A stretch of DNA of 64,000 nucleotides from Bacillus sp. ISL-51 (GTDB lineage: Bacteria > Bacillota > Bacilli > Bacillales > Bacillaceae): assembly GCF_018613535.1 (NCBI RefSeq), contig NZ_JAGGQB010000005.1, positions 496,001 through 560,000 on the forward strand, in the 5' to 3' direction. Below are positions 7,630-15,109 of this stretch, one piece after another (within the stretch, counting starts at the first letter, position 1; every line of letters begins with the position of its first letter). A program made the translations under genes and the position numbers. The notes beneath the pieces are model-generated. The model did no database searches. It was given only the letters and a program-made list of their open reading frames with translations, and had not been told where the DNA came from.

Positions 7630-8802
7630 TTACCGCACACCGGCGGGGGCAATTTGTTTCAGCGCCCGTTCGAAGTCGCGCTCTAAGTCTTCGGCGTTTT
7701 CGACTCCGACGCTCAGGCGCAGCAGGCCGTCTGTGATGCCGCGTTTTTCTCTTTCTGTTTTCGGCATGGCGGCATGCGACATTGTCGCCGGGTATGAGAG
7801 GATGGATTCGACGGCGCCCAGGCTGACGGCGAATACCGGGAGCGATATGTTCTCCACCAGCTTTTTGACGGCTTCCTTGCTTTCCAGCTCAAAGGATAGA
7901 ACGGCGCCTGATCCGCTTGCTTGGCGTTTATGTGTTTCAGCCCCCGGGTGGCTGGCCAGTCCTGGATAGTAAACGTTTTTGACAGCGGGGTGCCGGTGAA
8001 AATATGCAGCCAGCCGCTCAGCCGTCCGGCTCGCTTTTTCCAATCTGACCTGCAATGTTTTCAAGCCTCTCAGCACAAGCCAGCAGTCCTGTACGCCAAG
8101 CACCGCGCCAAACGAGTTTTGCAGCTTATAAAGCTGATTGCCTAGCTTTTCATCTTTTACAGCGGCGAGGCCTGACAATACGTCGCTGTGCCCGCTTAAA
8201 AATTTCGTTGCGCTATGAAGCACGATATCTACGCCAAGATCAAGCGGGCGCTGTAAAGCCGGAGTCATGAACGTGTTATCCAAGTATGTCAGACAGCCGT
8301 GATCTTTGGCCAGTTTGACGACTGCCTCGATATCCGTGATGCCGAGCGTCGGGTTTGAAGGAGTTTCCATATAGATGGCTTTTGTATGCGGCCTGATGCC
8401 GCGGGCGACCGCTTCTGTGTCCGTCATATCGACAAAGGTGTGCTCAATCCCGAAACGGGACAATACCTCAGTCACCATGCGGAAGGTCCCGCCGTACACA
8501 TCCTCTGTGACAAGAACGTGGTCGCCTTGGGACAAAAGCAAAAATGCCGTAGAAATCGCAGCCATTCCCGAGCTGTAAGCAAAACCTCTCGTTCCGCCTT
8601 CAAGATTCGCAATGGTCTCTTCAAGGGCCGTTCTGGTCGGTGTGCCGGAGCGGCTGTAATCATACGCCCCGAATTCTTCAAATGAAGACTGATGGAATGT
8701 AGAGGCGTGCTGGATCGGCACGCTGACGGCTCCCGTGGCCCCGTCTGTTTTAAATGAATTGTGCACGAGCTGGGTTTCAAGCGTCCAATTTTGATTACTC
8801 AT
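7630..8802 (-). CDS. metC: Cystathionine beta-lyase
   Basis: A PLP enzyme of the Cys/Met metabolism family that cleaves cystathionine to homocysteine, pyruvate and ammonia in methionine synthesis. The 390-residue chain shows YSRSGTPTRTALE, the cofactor-binding SSGMAAI, and the PLP Lys in LHSATKFLSGHSD; YLDNTFMTP provides the conserved Asp. It overlaps metI by 8 nt, so the two are co-translated under the SAM riboswitch upstream. It corresponds to YjcJ of B. subtilis. MetC and MetI are close paralogues; gene order and the N-terminus (MSNQNWTLETQLVHN) favour MetC here. Confidence 0.93.
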   Translation of the reverse strand: MSNQNWTLETQLVHNSFKTDGATGAVSVPIQHASTFHQSSFEEFGAYDYSRSGTPTRTALEETIANLEGGTRGFAYSSGMAAISTAFLLLSQGDHVLVTEDVYGGTFRMVTEVLSRFGIEHTFVDMTDTEAVARGIRPHTKAIYMETPSNPTLGITDIEAVVKLAKDHGCLTYLDNTFMTPALQRPLDLGVDIVLHSATKFLSGHSDVLSGLAAVKDEKLGNQLYKLQNSFGAVLGVQDCWLVLRGLKTLQVRLEKASRTAERLAAYFHRHPAVKNVYYPGLASHPGAETHKRQASGSGAVLSFELESKEAVKKLVENISLPVFAVSLGAVESILSYPATMSHAAMPKTEREKRGITDGLLRLSVGVENAEDLERDFERALKQIAPAGVR

Positions 8803-9916
8803 ATGACACAGCCCCCTCTTTCACTTGGCGTAACGCCTGCTTCAAGTCCTGCTTTAAATCCTCTGCGTGTTCAATCCCGACTGAAAAGCGCAGCAGGCGA
8901 TTGCAGACGCCGTTTGCGATACGGATGTCTTCCGGAATGTCCATATGAGTCTGGGTCGCGGGGTATGTAATAAAGCTTTCCACCCCTCCGAGGCTTTCCG
9001 CGAAGCAAATCGTCTCGAGCGCTTTTAAAAACGGATTGATCCATTCCTCTTTTTGCAGACGGAATGAAAGCATGCCGCCCTTTCCGGGATATAAGACATC
9101 GGTGATTTCTTCTTGATGCTCTAAAAATGCCGCAAGCTCACGGGCGTTTTCCTCATGCTGGCGCATTCTGAGGCCAAGCGTTTTCATTCCTCTCATTAAA
9201 AGCCACGAATCAAAAGGCGGGAGGACGGCGCCGATGGCATTTTGATGATTAAACATGATCTCGCCAAGCTCCTCATCCTTAACGACAACAAGGCCAGCAA
9301 GCAAGTCATTGTGCCCGCCTAAATATTTTGTGGCGCTGTGAATGACGATGTCGGCGCCAAGTTCGATCGGGCGCTGAAGAACGGGGGTATAAAAAGTATT
9401 ATCTACGATCAGCAGCAAGCCCGCTTCTTTCGTAATCCGGGCGATTTTTTCGATATCTGCCTCCTGCATGAGCGGGTTTGTCGGCGTTTCAACAAATACC
9501 GCTTTCGTGTTGTCCGTCAGTTTTGAGCGTAAACAGTCTTCATCGCTGAAATCATCATAAATGAAGCTTACACCGTACTTCCTCCACTCATTTTCAAACA
9601 AACGGTATGTGCCTCCGTATAAATCTGAAGAAACAATCAGTTCATCCCCGCTTTTGAATAAAGCCATGATGGTTTGAATGGCTGCCATTCCCGAGCTGAA
9701 GGCAAAACCTCTCGCTCCGTTTTCTAAATTGGCAATGGCGTCTTCCACGAGCTGGCGTGTCGGGTTTTTTGTACGTACATAATCAAAGCCGGTAGATTCT
9801 CCTATACCTCTGTGGCGGAAAGCGGTAGACAGATAAATCGGCGGACTGACAGTTCCCGTTGCTTCTTCACTTCTATTTCCAATTTGGGCTAATTTTGTTT
9901 CAACATGCTGCGTCAT
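8795..9916 (-). CDS. metI: Cystathionine gamma-synthase / O-acetylhomoserine thiolyase
   Basis: A PLP enzyme that joins an activated homoserine to cysteine (or sulfide) in the first transsulfuration step of methionine synthesis. It carries FAFSSGMAAIQ, LIVDNTFYTPVLQRP and the Lys of IHSATKYLGGHND. A TTG at 9940 would extend the frame, but AAGGATGG lies 9 nt before the ATG at 9916; that start gives 373 residues, matching the B. subtilis protein (YjcI). Transcription comes from the promoter near 10150 through an S-box leader. The stop overlaps the metC start. Confidence 0.93.
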   Translation of the reverse strand: MTQHVETKLAQIGNRSEEATGTVSPPIYLSTAFRHRGIGESTGFDYVRTKNPTRQLVEDAIANLENGARGFAFSSGMAAIQTIMALFKSGDELIVSSDLYGGTYRLFENEWRKYGVSFIYDDFSDEDCLRSKLTDNTKAVFVETPTNPLMQEADIEKIARITKEAGLLLIVDNTFYTPVLQRPIELGADIVIHSATKYLGGHNDLLAGLVVVKDEELGEIMFNHQNAIGAVLPPFDSWLLMRGMKTLGLRMRQHEENARELAAFLEHQEEITDVLYPGKGGMLSFRLQKEEWINPFLKALETICFAESLGGVESFITYPATQTHMDIPEDIRIANGVCNRLLRFSVGIEHAEDLKQDLKQALRQVKEGAVSYE

Positions 9917-9943
9917 AAGTAAGCACCATCCTTTTTTCAAAAT

Positions 9944-10107
9944 AAAAAAGCTCCTTCTTCATAAGAAGAAGGAGCTTTCTCTTCCTCTTATCTTCCAAGC
10001 ATGTGAATCGCTTGCTGGATTTAGCACCTTGGCACTTTGCCTTCTGACGGCAAAGCAAACCGGTTGCTGAGGTTTCAAAGGGCCAGTCCCTCCACCTCTC
10101 GTGATAA
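9944..10107 (-). promoter_or_regulatory. SAM-I riboswitch (S-box) with terminator
   Basis: On the minus strand the leader carries the S-box core: CTTATC...GAGAGGTGGAGGGACTGG, then CTTTGAAACCTCAGCAACC, AAGGTGCTAAATCCAGCAAG, and closing GATAAG. It is followed by a 12-bp terminator hairpin (9949-9960 with 9965-9976, loop 4) and a T run ending just before metI. Established for this family: SAM binding stabilises the aptamer and lets the terminator form, turning metI-metC off. Confidence 0.96.
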
Positions 10108-10137
10108 GAATAGTGTTTAGTATTTTCTGATTGTTCT

Positions 10138-10166
10138 ATATTAACTCACTGTTAAATGAATTTCAA
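10138..10166 (-). promoter_or_regulatory. Sigma-A promoter of metI-metC
   Basis: On the minus strand TTGAAA (10161-10166), a 17-bp spacer and TAATAT (10138-10143) lie about 30 bp before the S-box aptamer. Confidence 0.75.
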
Positions 10167-10287
10167 CAACTTTTTATTCTTTCCAAACTCTCGCAAGAAG
10201 TACATCTGAAGAAAGAAATTTCTAATAATTCATGGTACAATAGGAAAAAACACAATCAAGACTAGAGACGCCCTGGAGGAATGCAAT

Positions 10288-11010
10288 GTGGCACCGAAAA
10301 CCGGAGTAATCCATGAGAAAAAACTTTTTTCACATGAGCTTGAAGAGGAAATGACCGTTTTGGTCTACCTGCCGCATACTTACTCTCCACTGTACAAATA
10401 CCATACGATCATCGCTCAAGACGGCCATGATTACTTCAGATTGGGGAGAATCGGCCGGCAGGCGGAAGAGCTCATGTCCAAAGGGGAGATTGACCGCTGC
10501 ATCATTATCGGTGTTCCCTATAAAAATGTTCAGGAGCGAAGAAACACGTACCATCCTGAAGGCTCCAAGTTTGCCTCCTATAAACGGTTTATCGCAAATG
10601 AACTTGTCCCTTTTATCGACGAAGAGTACCCCACTTATCAAGTCGGCTTCGGCCGCACAATGATCGGGGATTCTCTCGGGGCAACCGTTTCGCTTTTGAC
10701 GGCGATTGATTATCCGAACATGTTTGGAAACGTCATCATGCAGTCACCGTATGTCGACAAGCATGTAATTGATGCCGTCAGAGAGTCGGAGGATGTAAAG
10801 CAGATCTCCGTTTACCATCAAATCGGAGTAAAAGAAACAGACGTCCATACAACGGACGGCAAGATTGTTGATTTTACTGCGCCGAACGAAGAGCTCAAAC
10901 GGCTGCTGGAAACGAAACAGTCTGAATACCATTATGAAACCTTTGACGGGGATCATAAATGGACCTACTGGCAGCCGCTCATCGCACCGGCGCTGAAAAA
11001 AATGCTGTAA
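10288..11010 (+). CDS. yjcH: Putative esterase, alpha/beta hydrolase (YjcH)
   Basis: A 240-residue cytosolic protein of the esterase D-like alpha/beta-hydrolase group; the substrate is unknown. The nucleophile elbow is MIGDSLGATVSL, after an oxyanion-type strand (YHTIIAQDGHDYF). The acid is probably in the DVHTTDG segment and the His in DGDHKWTYWQP near the C-terminus. GTG at 10288 is chosen because GGAGGA is 7 nt upstream and the length then equals B. subtilis YjcH. It is followed 33 nt later by yjcG and then yjcF on the same strand, probably one operon. Confidence 0.88.
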   Translation: MAPKTGVIHEKKLFSHELEEEMTVLVYLPHTYSPLYKYHTIIAQDGHDYFRLGRIGRQAEELMSKGEIDRCIIIGVPYKNVQERRNTYHPEGSKFASYKRFIANELVPFIDEEYPTYQVGFGRTMIGDSLGATVSLLTAIDYPNMFGNVIMQSPYVDKHVIDAVRESEDVKQISVYHQIGVKETDVHTTDGKIVDFTAPNEELKRLLETKQSEYHYETFDGDHKWTYWQPLIAPALKKML

Positions 11011-11043
11011 TCACTTTTACATTCATTCAAGGAGGGAACTTTC

Positions 11044-11559
11044 ATGAAATACGGTATCGTTCTATTTCCATCAAAAAACTTGCAGGATCTCGCAAATTCG
11101 TACCGGAAACGCTATGACCCGAGCTACGCGCTGATTCCGCCGCACCTGACGCTGAGAGAACCGTTTGAATCCGCTGAACAGGAAATTGAGCAAGTCGTAT
11201 CACAGCTGAGACAGATTGCAAAGGAGTCACATCCGCTCGTTTTAAAAATCACCAAATACAGCTCGTTTTCTCCCGTCAATAATGTCATCTACATGAAAGC
11301 GGAGCCAACGGATGAATTAAAAGCGCTGAGTGAGAATTGCTATTCAGGGGCATTAACCGGCAAGCCGGAATACAGCTTTGTTCCGCATGTGACAGTCGGC
11401 CAGAAGCTTTCGTCAGATGAGCATTCTGACGTATTGGGCCAGCTGAAAATGCTGGAGCTTTCCCACGAGGAAATCATTGACCGTTTCCATCTGCTCTATC
11501 AATTGGAAAACGGCTCATGGACAGTATATGAAACATTTTTATTAGGCGGAGGAGAATAA
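11044..11559 (+). CDS. yjcG: 2H phosphoesterase / RNA ligase-like protein (YjcG)
   Basis: A 171-residue member of the 2H phosphoesterase superfamily (2'-5' RNA ligase-like). Both catalytic HxTx motifs are visible: HLTLREPF near residue 38 and HVTVGQKL near residue 119. Such enzymes act on cyclic phosphodiesters or RNA termini, but the substrate of YjcG is not known to me. An AAGGAGGG site precedes the ATG. yjcF begins 5 nt after the stop, so these are co-transcribed. Confidence 0.9.
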   Translation: MKYGIVLFPSKNLQDLANSYRKRYDPSYALIPPHLTLREPFESAEQEIEQVVSQLRQIAKESHPLVLKITKYSSFSPVNNVIYMKAEPTDELKALSENCYSGALTGKPEYSFVPHVTVGQKLSSDEHSDVLGQLKMLELSHEEIIDRFHLLYQLENGSWTVYETFLLGGGE

Positions 11560-11564
11560 CTGTT

Positions 11565-11996
11565 TTGGAAACCATCATCGCTCATACTGAAAAACAAATA
11601 AACGACGCTTTTTTCGTCAGAAAAGAGGTCTTTGTTAAAGAACAGCAAGTACCGGAAGAAGAAGAAATCGATCATTTAGAAGACGAATCAGAACATATCG
11701 TCATTTACGATGGCAGCCAGCCCGTCGGAGCCGGCAGATGGCGCTTGAAAGACAGCTATGCAAAATTAGAACGTATCTGCGTGATGAAGAGCCACCGCTC
11801 TCTCGGCGTCGGCGCGATCATTATGCAGGCGCTTGAAAAAGCCGCAGCCGCGCGCGGCGCTTCTGCTTTTATCTTAAATGCACAGACCCGGGCGGTGCCG
11901 TTTTACGAAAAACAAGGATACCGTGTCACATCCGGGGAAGAATTTCTCGACGCCGGCATTCCCCATTTGGAAATGGTAAAAGATAATAAAAAATAA
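11565..11996 (+). CDS. yjcF: GNAT family N-acetyltransferase (YjcF)
   Basis: A 143-residue acetyltransferase of the GNAT fold, expected to move an acetyl group from acetyl-CoA to an unknown amine. The acetyl-CoA segment reads LERICVMKSHRSLGVGAIIMQ (Arg/Gln-x-x-Gly-x-Gly/Ala region modified as SLGVGA), followed by the beta-5 strand AFILNAQ and AVPFYEKQGY. Translation starts at TTG 11565, with GGCGGAGGAGA upstream, 5 nt after yjcG. A terminator follows. Confidence 0.9.
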   Translation: METIIAHTEKQINDAFFVRKEVFVKEQQVPEEEEIDHLEDESEHIVIYDGSQPVGAGRWRLKDSYAKLERICVMKSHRSLGVGAIIMQALEKAAAARGASAFILNAQTRAVPFYEKQGYRVTSGEEFLDAGIPHLEMVKDNKK

Positions 11997-12038
11997 AAAA
12001 CACTCCTGTCTCGGATGATGAGGCAGGAGTGTTTTTGT
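11995..12038 (+). terminator. Terminator of yjcH-yjcG-yjcF
   Basis: CACTCCTG (12001-12008) pairs with CAGGAGTG (12024-12031), with further pairing inward, followed by TTTTTG. It ends the operon. Confidence 0.85.
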
Positions 12039-12065
12039 ACACCTGGGAAAATTTTCGTTTTACAC

Positions 12066-12130
12066 TTGAAATTTGTGTAAAAAAAGAGTATGTTTGGTAT
12101 GTTTAGTAATACAAATCATACAAAATATAC
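12066..12130 (+). promoter_or_regulatory. Promoter and inverted-repeat operator of AbrB/ABC cassette
   Basis: TTGAAA at 12066-12071, a 17-bp spacer and TATGTT form a modest sigma-A promoter. Overlapping and downstream is an imperfect inverted repeat: a 14-bp arm at 12088-12101 (GTATGTTTGGTATG) and its 12/14 complement at 12117-12130, 15 bp apart. Its place between promoter and ribosome site suggests an operator, possibly for the AbrB-like product encoded next; that is inference. Confidence 0.5.
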
Positions 12131-12154
12131 AATTCTTACTGAGGAGGACATGAA

Positions 12155-12388
12155 ATGGTAGCCCCAAAAGGAAAGCATATCTTTGGAACTGTCAAAGTTG
12201 GAACGAAAGGGCAAATTGTAATTCCAAAAGAAGCGAGAGAAGTGTTTAATATTCAGCCAGGGGACTCGCTGCTCATGTTAGGTGATGACCAGCAGGGTAT
12301 TGCACTTGTAAAACAAGAACTCTTTTTCGAATTCGCTAATGATATTTTAAATGCCAAAAACATAGATGAAGAAGGCGAGGAAGAGTAA
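12155..12388 (+). CDS. AbrB/SpoVT/MazE-family DNA-binding protein
   Basis: A 77-residue swapped-hairpin regulator. The N-terminal half has the family core GTVKVGTKGQIVIPKEAREVFNI followed by PGDSLLMLGD. The C-terminal third is helical and acidic, ending in EEGEEE. The GAGGAGG site is 7 nt before the ATG. The ABC ATPase begins on the base after its stop codon, so it is the first gene of a three-gene cassette and probably regulates it, perhaps through the inverted repeat upstream. I do not recall an equivalent at this position in B. subtilis 168. Confidence 0.88.
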   Translation: MVAPKGKHIFGTVKVGTKGQIVIPKEAREVFNIQPGDSLLMLGDDQQGIALVKQELFFEFANDILNAKNIDEEGEEE

Positions 12389-13126
12389 ATGCCCGCCATT
12401 CAACTGAAGAAATTAACGAAAAATTATAAAGGTGTAACGGCTGTCGATCATCTTGAATTTTCAGTTAAGAGTGGAGAATTTTTTGCTTTATTAGGTGAAA
12501 ATGGTGCCGGGAAAACGACACTAATCAGTATGCTCTGCGGGCTTCTTTCACCTGATGGCGGAGATGCATTCGTGCTCGGGCATAGTATTTTGACTGATCT
12601 GGACAAAGTGAAACCTAAAATGAATTTGTCGCCTCAGGAAACTGCTATAGCGCCGAATTTAACGGTGCGTGAAAACTTGGAGTTTATTGCAGGAATTTAT
12701 GGGATGTCAAAAAAAGAAGCGAAAATAAAGGCATCTGACATGCTGGAATTGTTCCATTTAAAGGAGAAGGAAAAAGCAAAGACGAAAACATTATCTGGCG
12801 GAATGCAGCGCCGGTTAAGCATTGCGATGGGAATGATTACGAATCCGCAAATCTATTTCTTAGATGAGCCGACATTAGGACTGGATGTTCGTTCGCGCCG
12901 TGAATTATGGAAGAATCTTGAGAAACTGAAAGGAAACATGACGATTATTTTAACAACACACTATTTGGAAGAAGCCGAAGCACTGGCAGACCGTATTTGC
13001 ATTTTAGAAAAAGGTTCATTAAAAGCGCTGGGCACGGCGGAGGAGCTGAAGCAGCAAACTCATACAGCAACATTTGAAGAGGCCTTTTTAGCCATTTGTG
13101 ACGGTGAGGCCGGAATTTATGCTTAA
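12389..13126 (+). CDS. ABC transporter ATP-binding protein (ABC-2 type)
   Basis: A 245-residue ATPase that should power the permease encoded next. Walker A is GENGAGKTT (about 36-44), the signature is LSGGMQRRLS, Walker B is IYFLDEPTLGLD, and the switch His is in ILTTHYLEEAEAL, as in DrrA/CcmA-like export ATPases. Translation starts immediately after the regulator stop, and its 3' end overlaps the permease start by 8 nt. Cargo cannot be told from sequence; drug, lipid or peptide export are usual for this class. Confidence 0.92.
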   Translation: MPAIQLKKLTKNYKGVTAVDHLEFSVKSGEFFALLGENGAGKTTLISMLCGLLSPDGGDAFVLGHSILTDLDKVKPKMNLSPQETAIAPNLTVRENLEFIAGIYGMSKKEAKIKASDMLELFHLKEKEKAKTKTLSGGMQRRLSIAMGMITNPQIYFLDEPTLGLDVRSRRELWKNLEKLKGNMTIILTTHYLEEAEALADRICILEKGSLKALGTAEELKQQTHTATFEEAFLAICDGEAGIYA

Positions 13127-13841
13127 TTTTGCGATACGCAATCGAAAGGAAATATTTCGTGATCCCCTGTCCATTATACTGGGAATCGCATTACCCGTTA
13201 TTTTATTACTTGTTTTTACAACCATTGAGAAAAATGCGCCGCTTGATACCTTTAAAGTCAATCATTTGGCACCCGGACTGATTGTCTTTAGTTTTGCTTT
13301 TCTCACGATGTTCTCTGCATTATTAATTGCAAAGGATAAACAGACTGCACTTCTGACCCGTTTGTTTGCTTCCCCATTGAAAATAACCGATTATGTTGCT
13401 GGTTATGCCCTGCCGATGATACCGTTAGCCATTTTACAAATCGTCATTTGTTATTTAGCGGCGATGGCTGCAGGTTTATCCGTTGAATGGTTAGATCTAT
13501 TGTTAAGTATCGCTGTATTATTGCCGATAGCCATCATGTCCATATTCTTTGGGTTATGCTTAGGGGCAATCTTTACAGATAAACAGATTTCAGGGATCGG
13601 GACAATGTATATCACGTTAGTGCAATTTTTAGGCGGAGCCTGGATGGATTTAAATCTTCTCGGTGAATCATTTAAAAAAATCGCCTATGCTTTACCCTTT
13701 GTTCACGCAATTGAATTAGCACAAGATGTTATCATTGGCGATTATTCTGCATTTACTGAACATTTTTGGTGGACAGTTGGATATGCAGTATTAACGTTAC
13801 TTATTGCTATCTTAGCTTTTCTTAAAATCTATAAAAGATAA
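13119..13841 (+). CDS. ABC-2 type transporter permease
   Basis: A 240-residue integral membrane protein with about six hydrophobic segments, beginning with LSIILGIALPVILLLVF, characteristic of ABC-2 exporters. The ATG at 13119, overlapping the ATPase stop, fits the conserved MLNFAIRNRKEIFRD start better than an upstream GTG at 13098. It forms the membrane channel with the preceding ATPase. A bidirectional terminator follows. The transported substrate is unknown; position beside a metallo-beta-lactamase may be coincidence. Confidence 0.9.
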   Translation: MLNFAIRNRKEIFRDPLSIILGIALPVILLLVFTTIEKNAPLDTFKVNHLAPGLIVFSFAFLTMFSALLIAKDKQTALLTRLFASPLKITDYVAGYALPMIPLAILQIVICYLAAMAAGLSVEWLDLLLSIAVLLPIAIMSIFFGLCLGAIFTDKQISGIGTMYITLVQFLGGAWMDLNLLGESFKKIAYALPFVHAIELAQDVIIGDYSAFTEHFWWTVGYAVLTLLIAILAFLKIYKR

Positions 13842-13847
13842 AAAACG

Positions 13848-13882
13848 AGCCGGCACTTAACGTAATAAAGTGTCGGCTTTTC
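13848..13882. terminator. Bidirectional terminator
   Basis: AGCCGGCACTT (13848-13858) pairs with AAGTGTCGGCT (13868-13878). T runs follow on both strands, so it serves the ABC permease (+) and the beta-lactamase (-). Confidence 0.8.
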
Positions 13883-13886
13883 TTCA

Positions 13887-14639
13887 TCATTTTTGATTTT
13901 CCAGCAAACTCAGCGTATGAGTTAATAAACGGGCATCCCCCGGATTCCCATGGCCTGGAACCACAATGTTGATATGGTTATATCTTTTTATTACGTTTTC
14001 TACCGCATGCGGCCAGTGATCCGGATAGAAGTCCGGGGTCGGAACGATTTCCTGTGTCTCCAATGCCTTTATTAAACATCCTCCAAATAAGAGTTTCTCT
14101 TGCGGCAGCCAGACGATGATATTATCTTTTGTGTGTCCTTTTCCAGGATAATACGTTTGTACATCAATACCGCCAAACCGCATCTTCGTTACCTTCTTTA
14201 AATCTCCGAGCGGCCGGTCAAATCCCCTTTGTTCTGCTAAGTCGGCCGTCAGCTTCGTGCTGTGTACCTTTACTCCATTTTTGTAAAGAGTGTTCAGTCC
14301 CCCTATACGATCGTCATGGGCGTGCGTCACAATCGCATCGGTGACCTGTTTGTCCGGAAATTGCTGTTTTAACCGCTGAAGCAATTGATCTGTGAGGCTG
14401 TCATCCCAAGGGGTGTCAATCATGACTAACCCTTTCGACGTTTCAAGGACTACACCGTTTGCCGGAACAGGACTTCCATCTACTATCCCGGTGCTTGTAT
14501 GCATCCATACATGTGGCGCCAGCTTTGTGAGGGTTATATCTTTTACGGAGTTTTCTGCTGCGTGTGTCGGTCTCGCTCCGATTGTAAAGAAGCTTAACAC
14601 GAGTAACCCAACCACTAAAAACCTGAATCTTTTCAACAT
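13887..14639 (-). CDS. Subclass B1-type metallo-beta-lactamase, secreted
   Basis: An exported zinc hydrolase resembling BcII of Bacillus cereus. Residues 1-27 form a signal peptide (KRFRF, hydrophobic core, cleavage near THA-AEN). All six B1 zinc ligands are present: H106, H108 and D110 in THAHDDRIGG, H169 in GKGHTKDN, C188 in FGGCLIK and H230 in VPGHG. The residue between the second His and Asp is Asp where BcII has Ala. Of two ATGs, 14639 is 6 nt after AAAGGA and is preferred, giving 250 residues. Hydrolysis of beta-lactams is inferred from the ligand set, not shown. Confidence 0.9.
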   Translation of the reverse strand: MLKRFRFLVVGLLVLSFFTIGARPTHAAENSVKDITLTKLAPHVWMHTSTGIVDGSPVPANGVVLETSKGLVMIDTPWDDSLTDQLLQRLKQQFPDKQVTDAIVTHAHDDRIGGLNTLYKNGVKVHSTKLTADLAEQRGFDRPLGDLKKVTKMRFGGIDVQTYYPGKGHTKDNIIVWLPQEKLLFGGCLIKALETQEIVPTPDFYPDHWPHAVENVIKRYNHINIVVPGHGNPGDARLLTHTLSLLENQK

Positions 14640-14709
14640 GATCATTCCTTTCTTCCATTATTTTAAATCTTACTATTTGAAAGAAAAAGAGAATTTTTCA
14701 TTTAACGAT

Positions 14710-14736
14710 AAAGCCCCGGCTCTTATCCGGGGCTTT
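14710..14736 (-). terminator. Hairpin after the small gene at 14735-14989
   Basis: A perfect 10-bp stem, AAAGCCCCGG (14710-14719) with its complement (14727-14736), loop 7. The T stretch after it on the minus strand is short, so strength is uncertain. Confidence 0.6.
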
Positions 14737-14989
14737 AAGCGTATTGATTAATATATCGTCCTTTTCCCGCTCTTCCCATCACGTGACGAAGAGAGCGCTT
14801 ACGTTTTTCCTCATTTACTTTCTTTTCAGCGGCTGCCGCGTTTTCCCGGCGGCGTTCCACTTCTCTGTAGTCCCTGTCATTGGCCAGAGCGGCCGCTTTT
14901 GTAATGCCGGCATAGTCTGGTTTATATCCTGCTGTCCGGTTTGCGTACTGAGCATATTGCTGGTTTTGGATCGGTCCCGCATAAATCAT
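14735..14989 (-). CDS. Small basic protein at the yjcE position, unknown
   Basis: An 84-residue protein rich in Ala, Arg, Tyr and Gln. A longer frame exists, but GGGAGGG lies 6 nt before the ATG at 14989 (MIYAGPIQNQQYAQYANR), which is clearly the start. The first half is Tyr/Gln/Ala rich. The second half is a charged helix (REVERRRENAAAAEKKVNEEKRKRSL) that could be a coiled coil, ending RAGKGRYINQYA. It is divergent from yjcD and sits where 168 has yjcE, but I cannot confirm that it is YjcE. No function is evident. Confidence 0.75.
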   Translation of the reverse strand: MIYAGPIQNQQYAQYANRTAGYKPDYAGITKAAALANDRDYREVERRRENAAAAEKKVNEEKRKRSLRHVMGRAGKGRYINQYA

Positions 14990-15109
14990 ATGTAACCCTC
15001 CCCTTTGCTCTTCATTTCCCTTAATCTTACTTTTTGAAACGCGGTTCTTTTGATATGATATTCTTTGTCTATCAAATGGATGAACACATTTTAATGGGAG
15101 GACCCCTTT

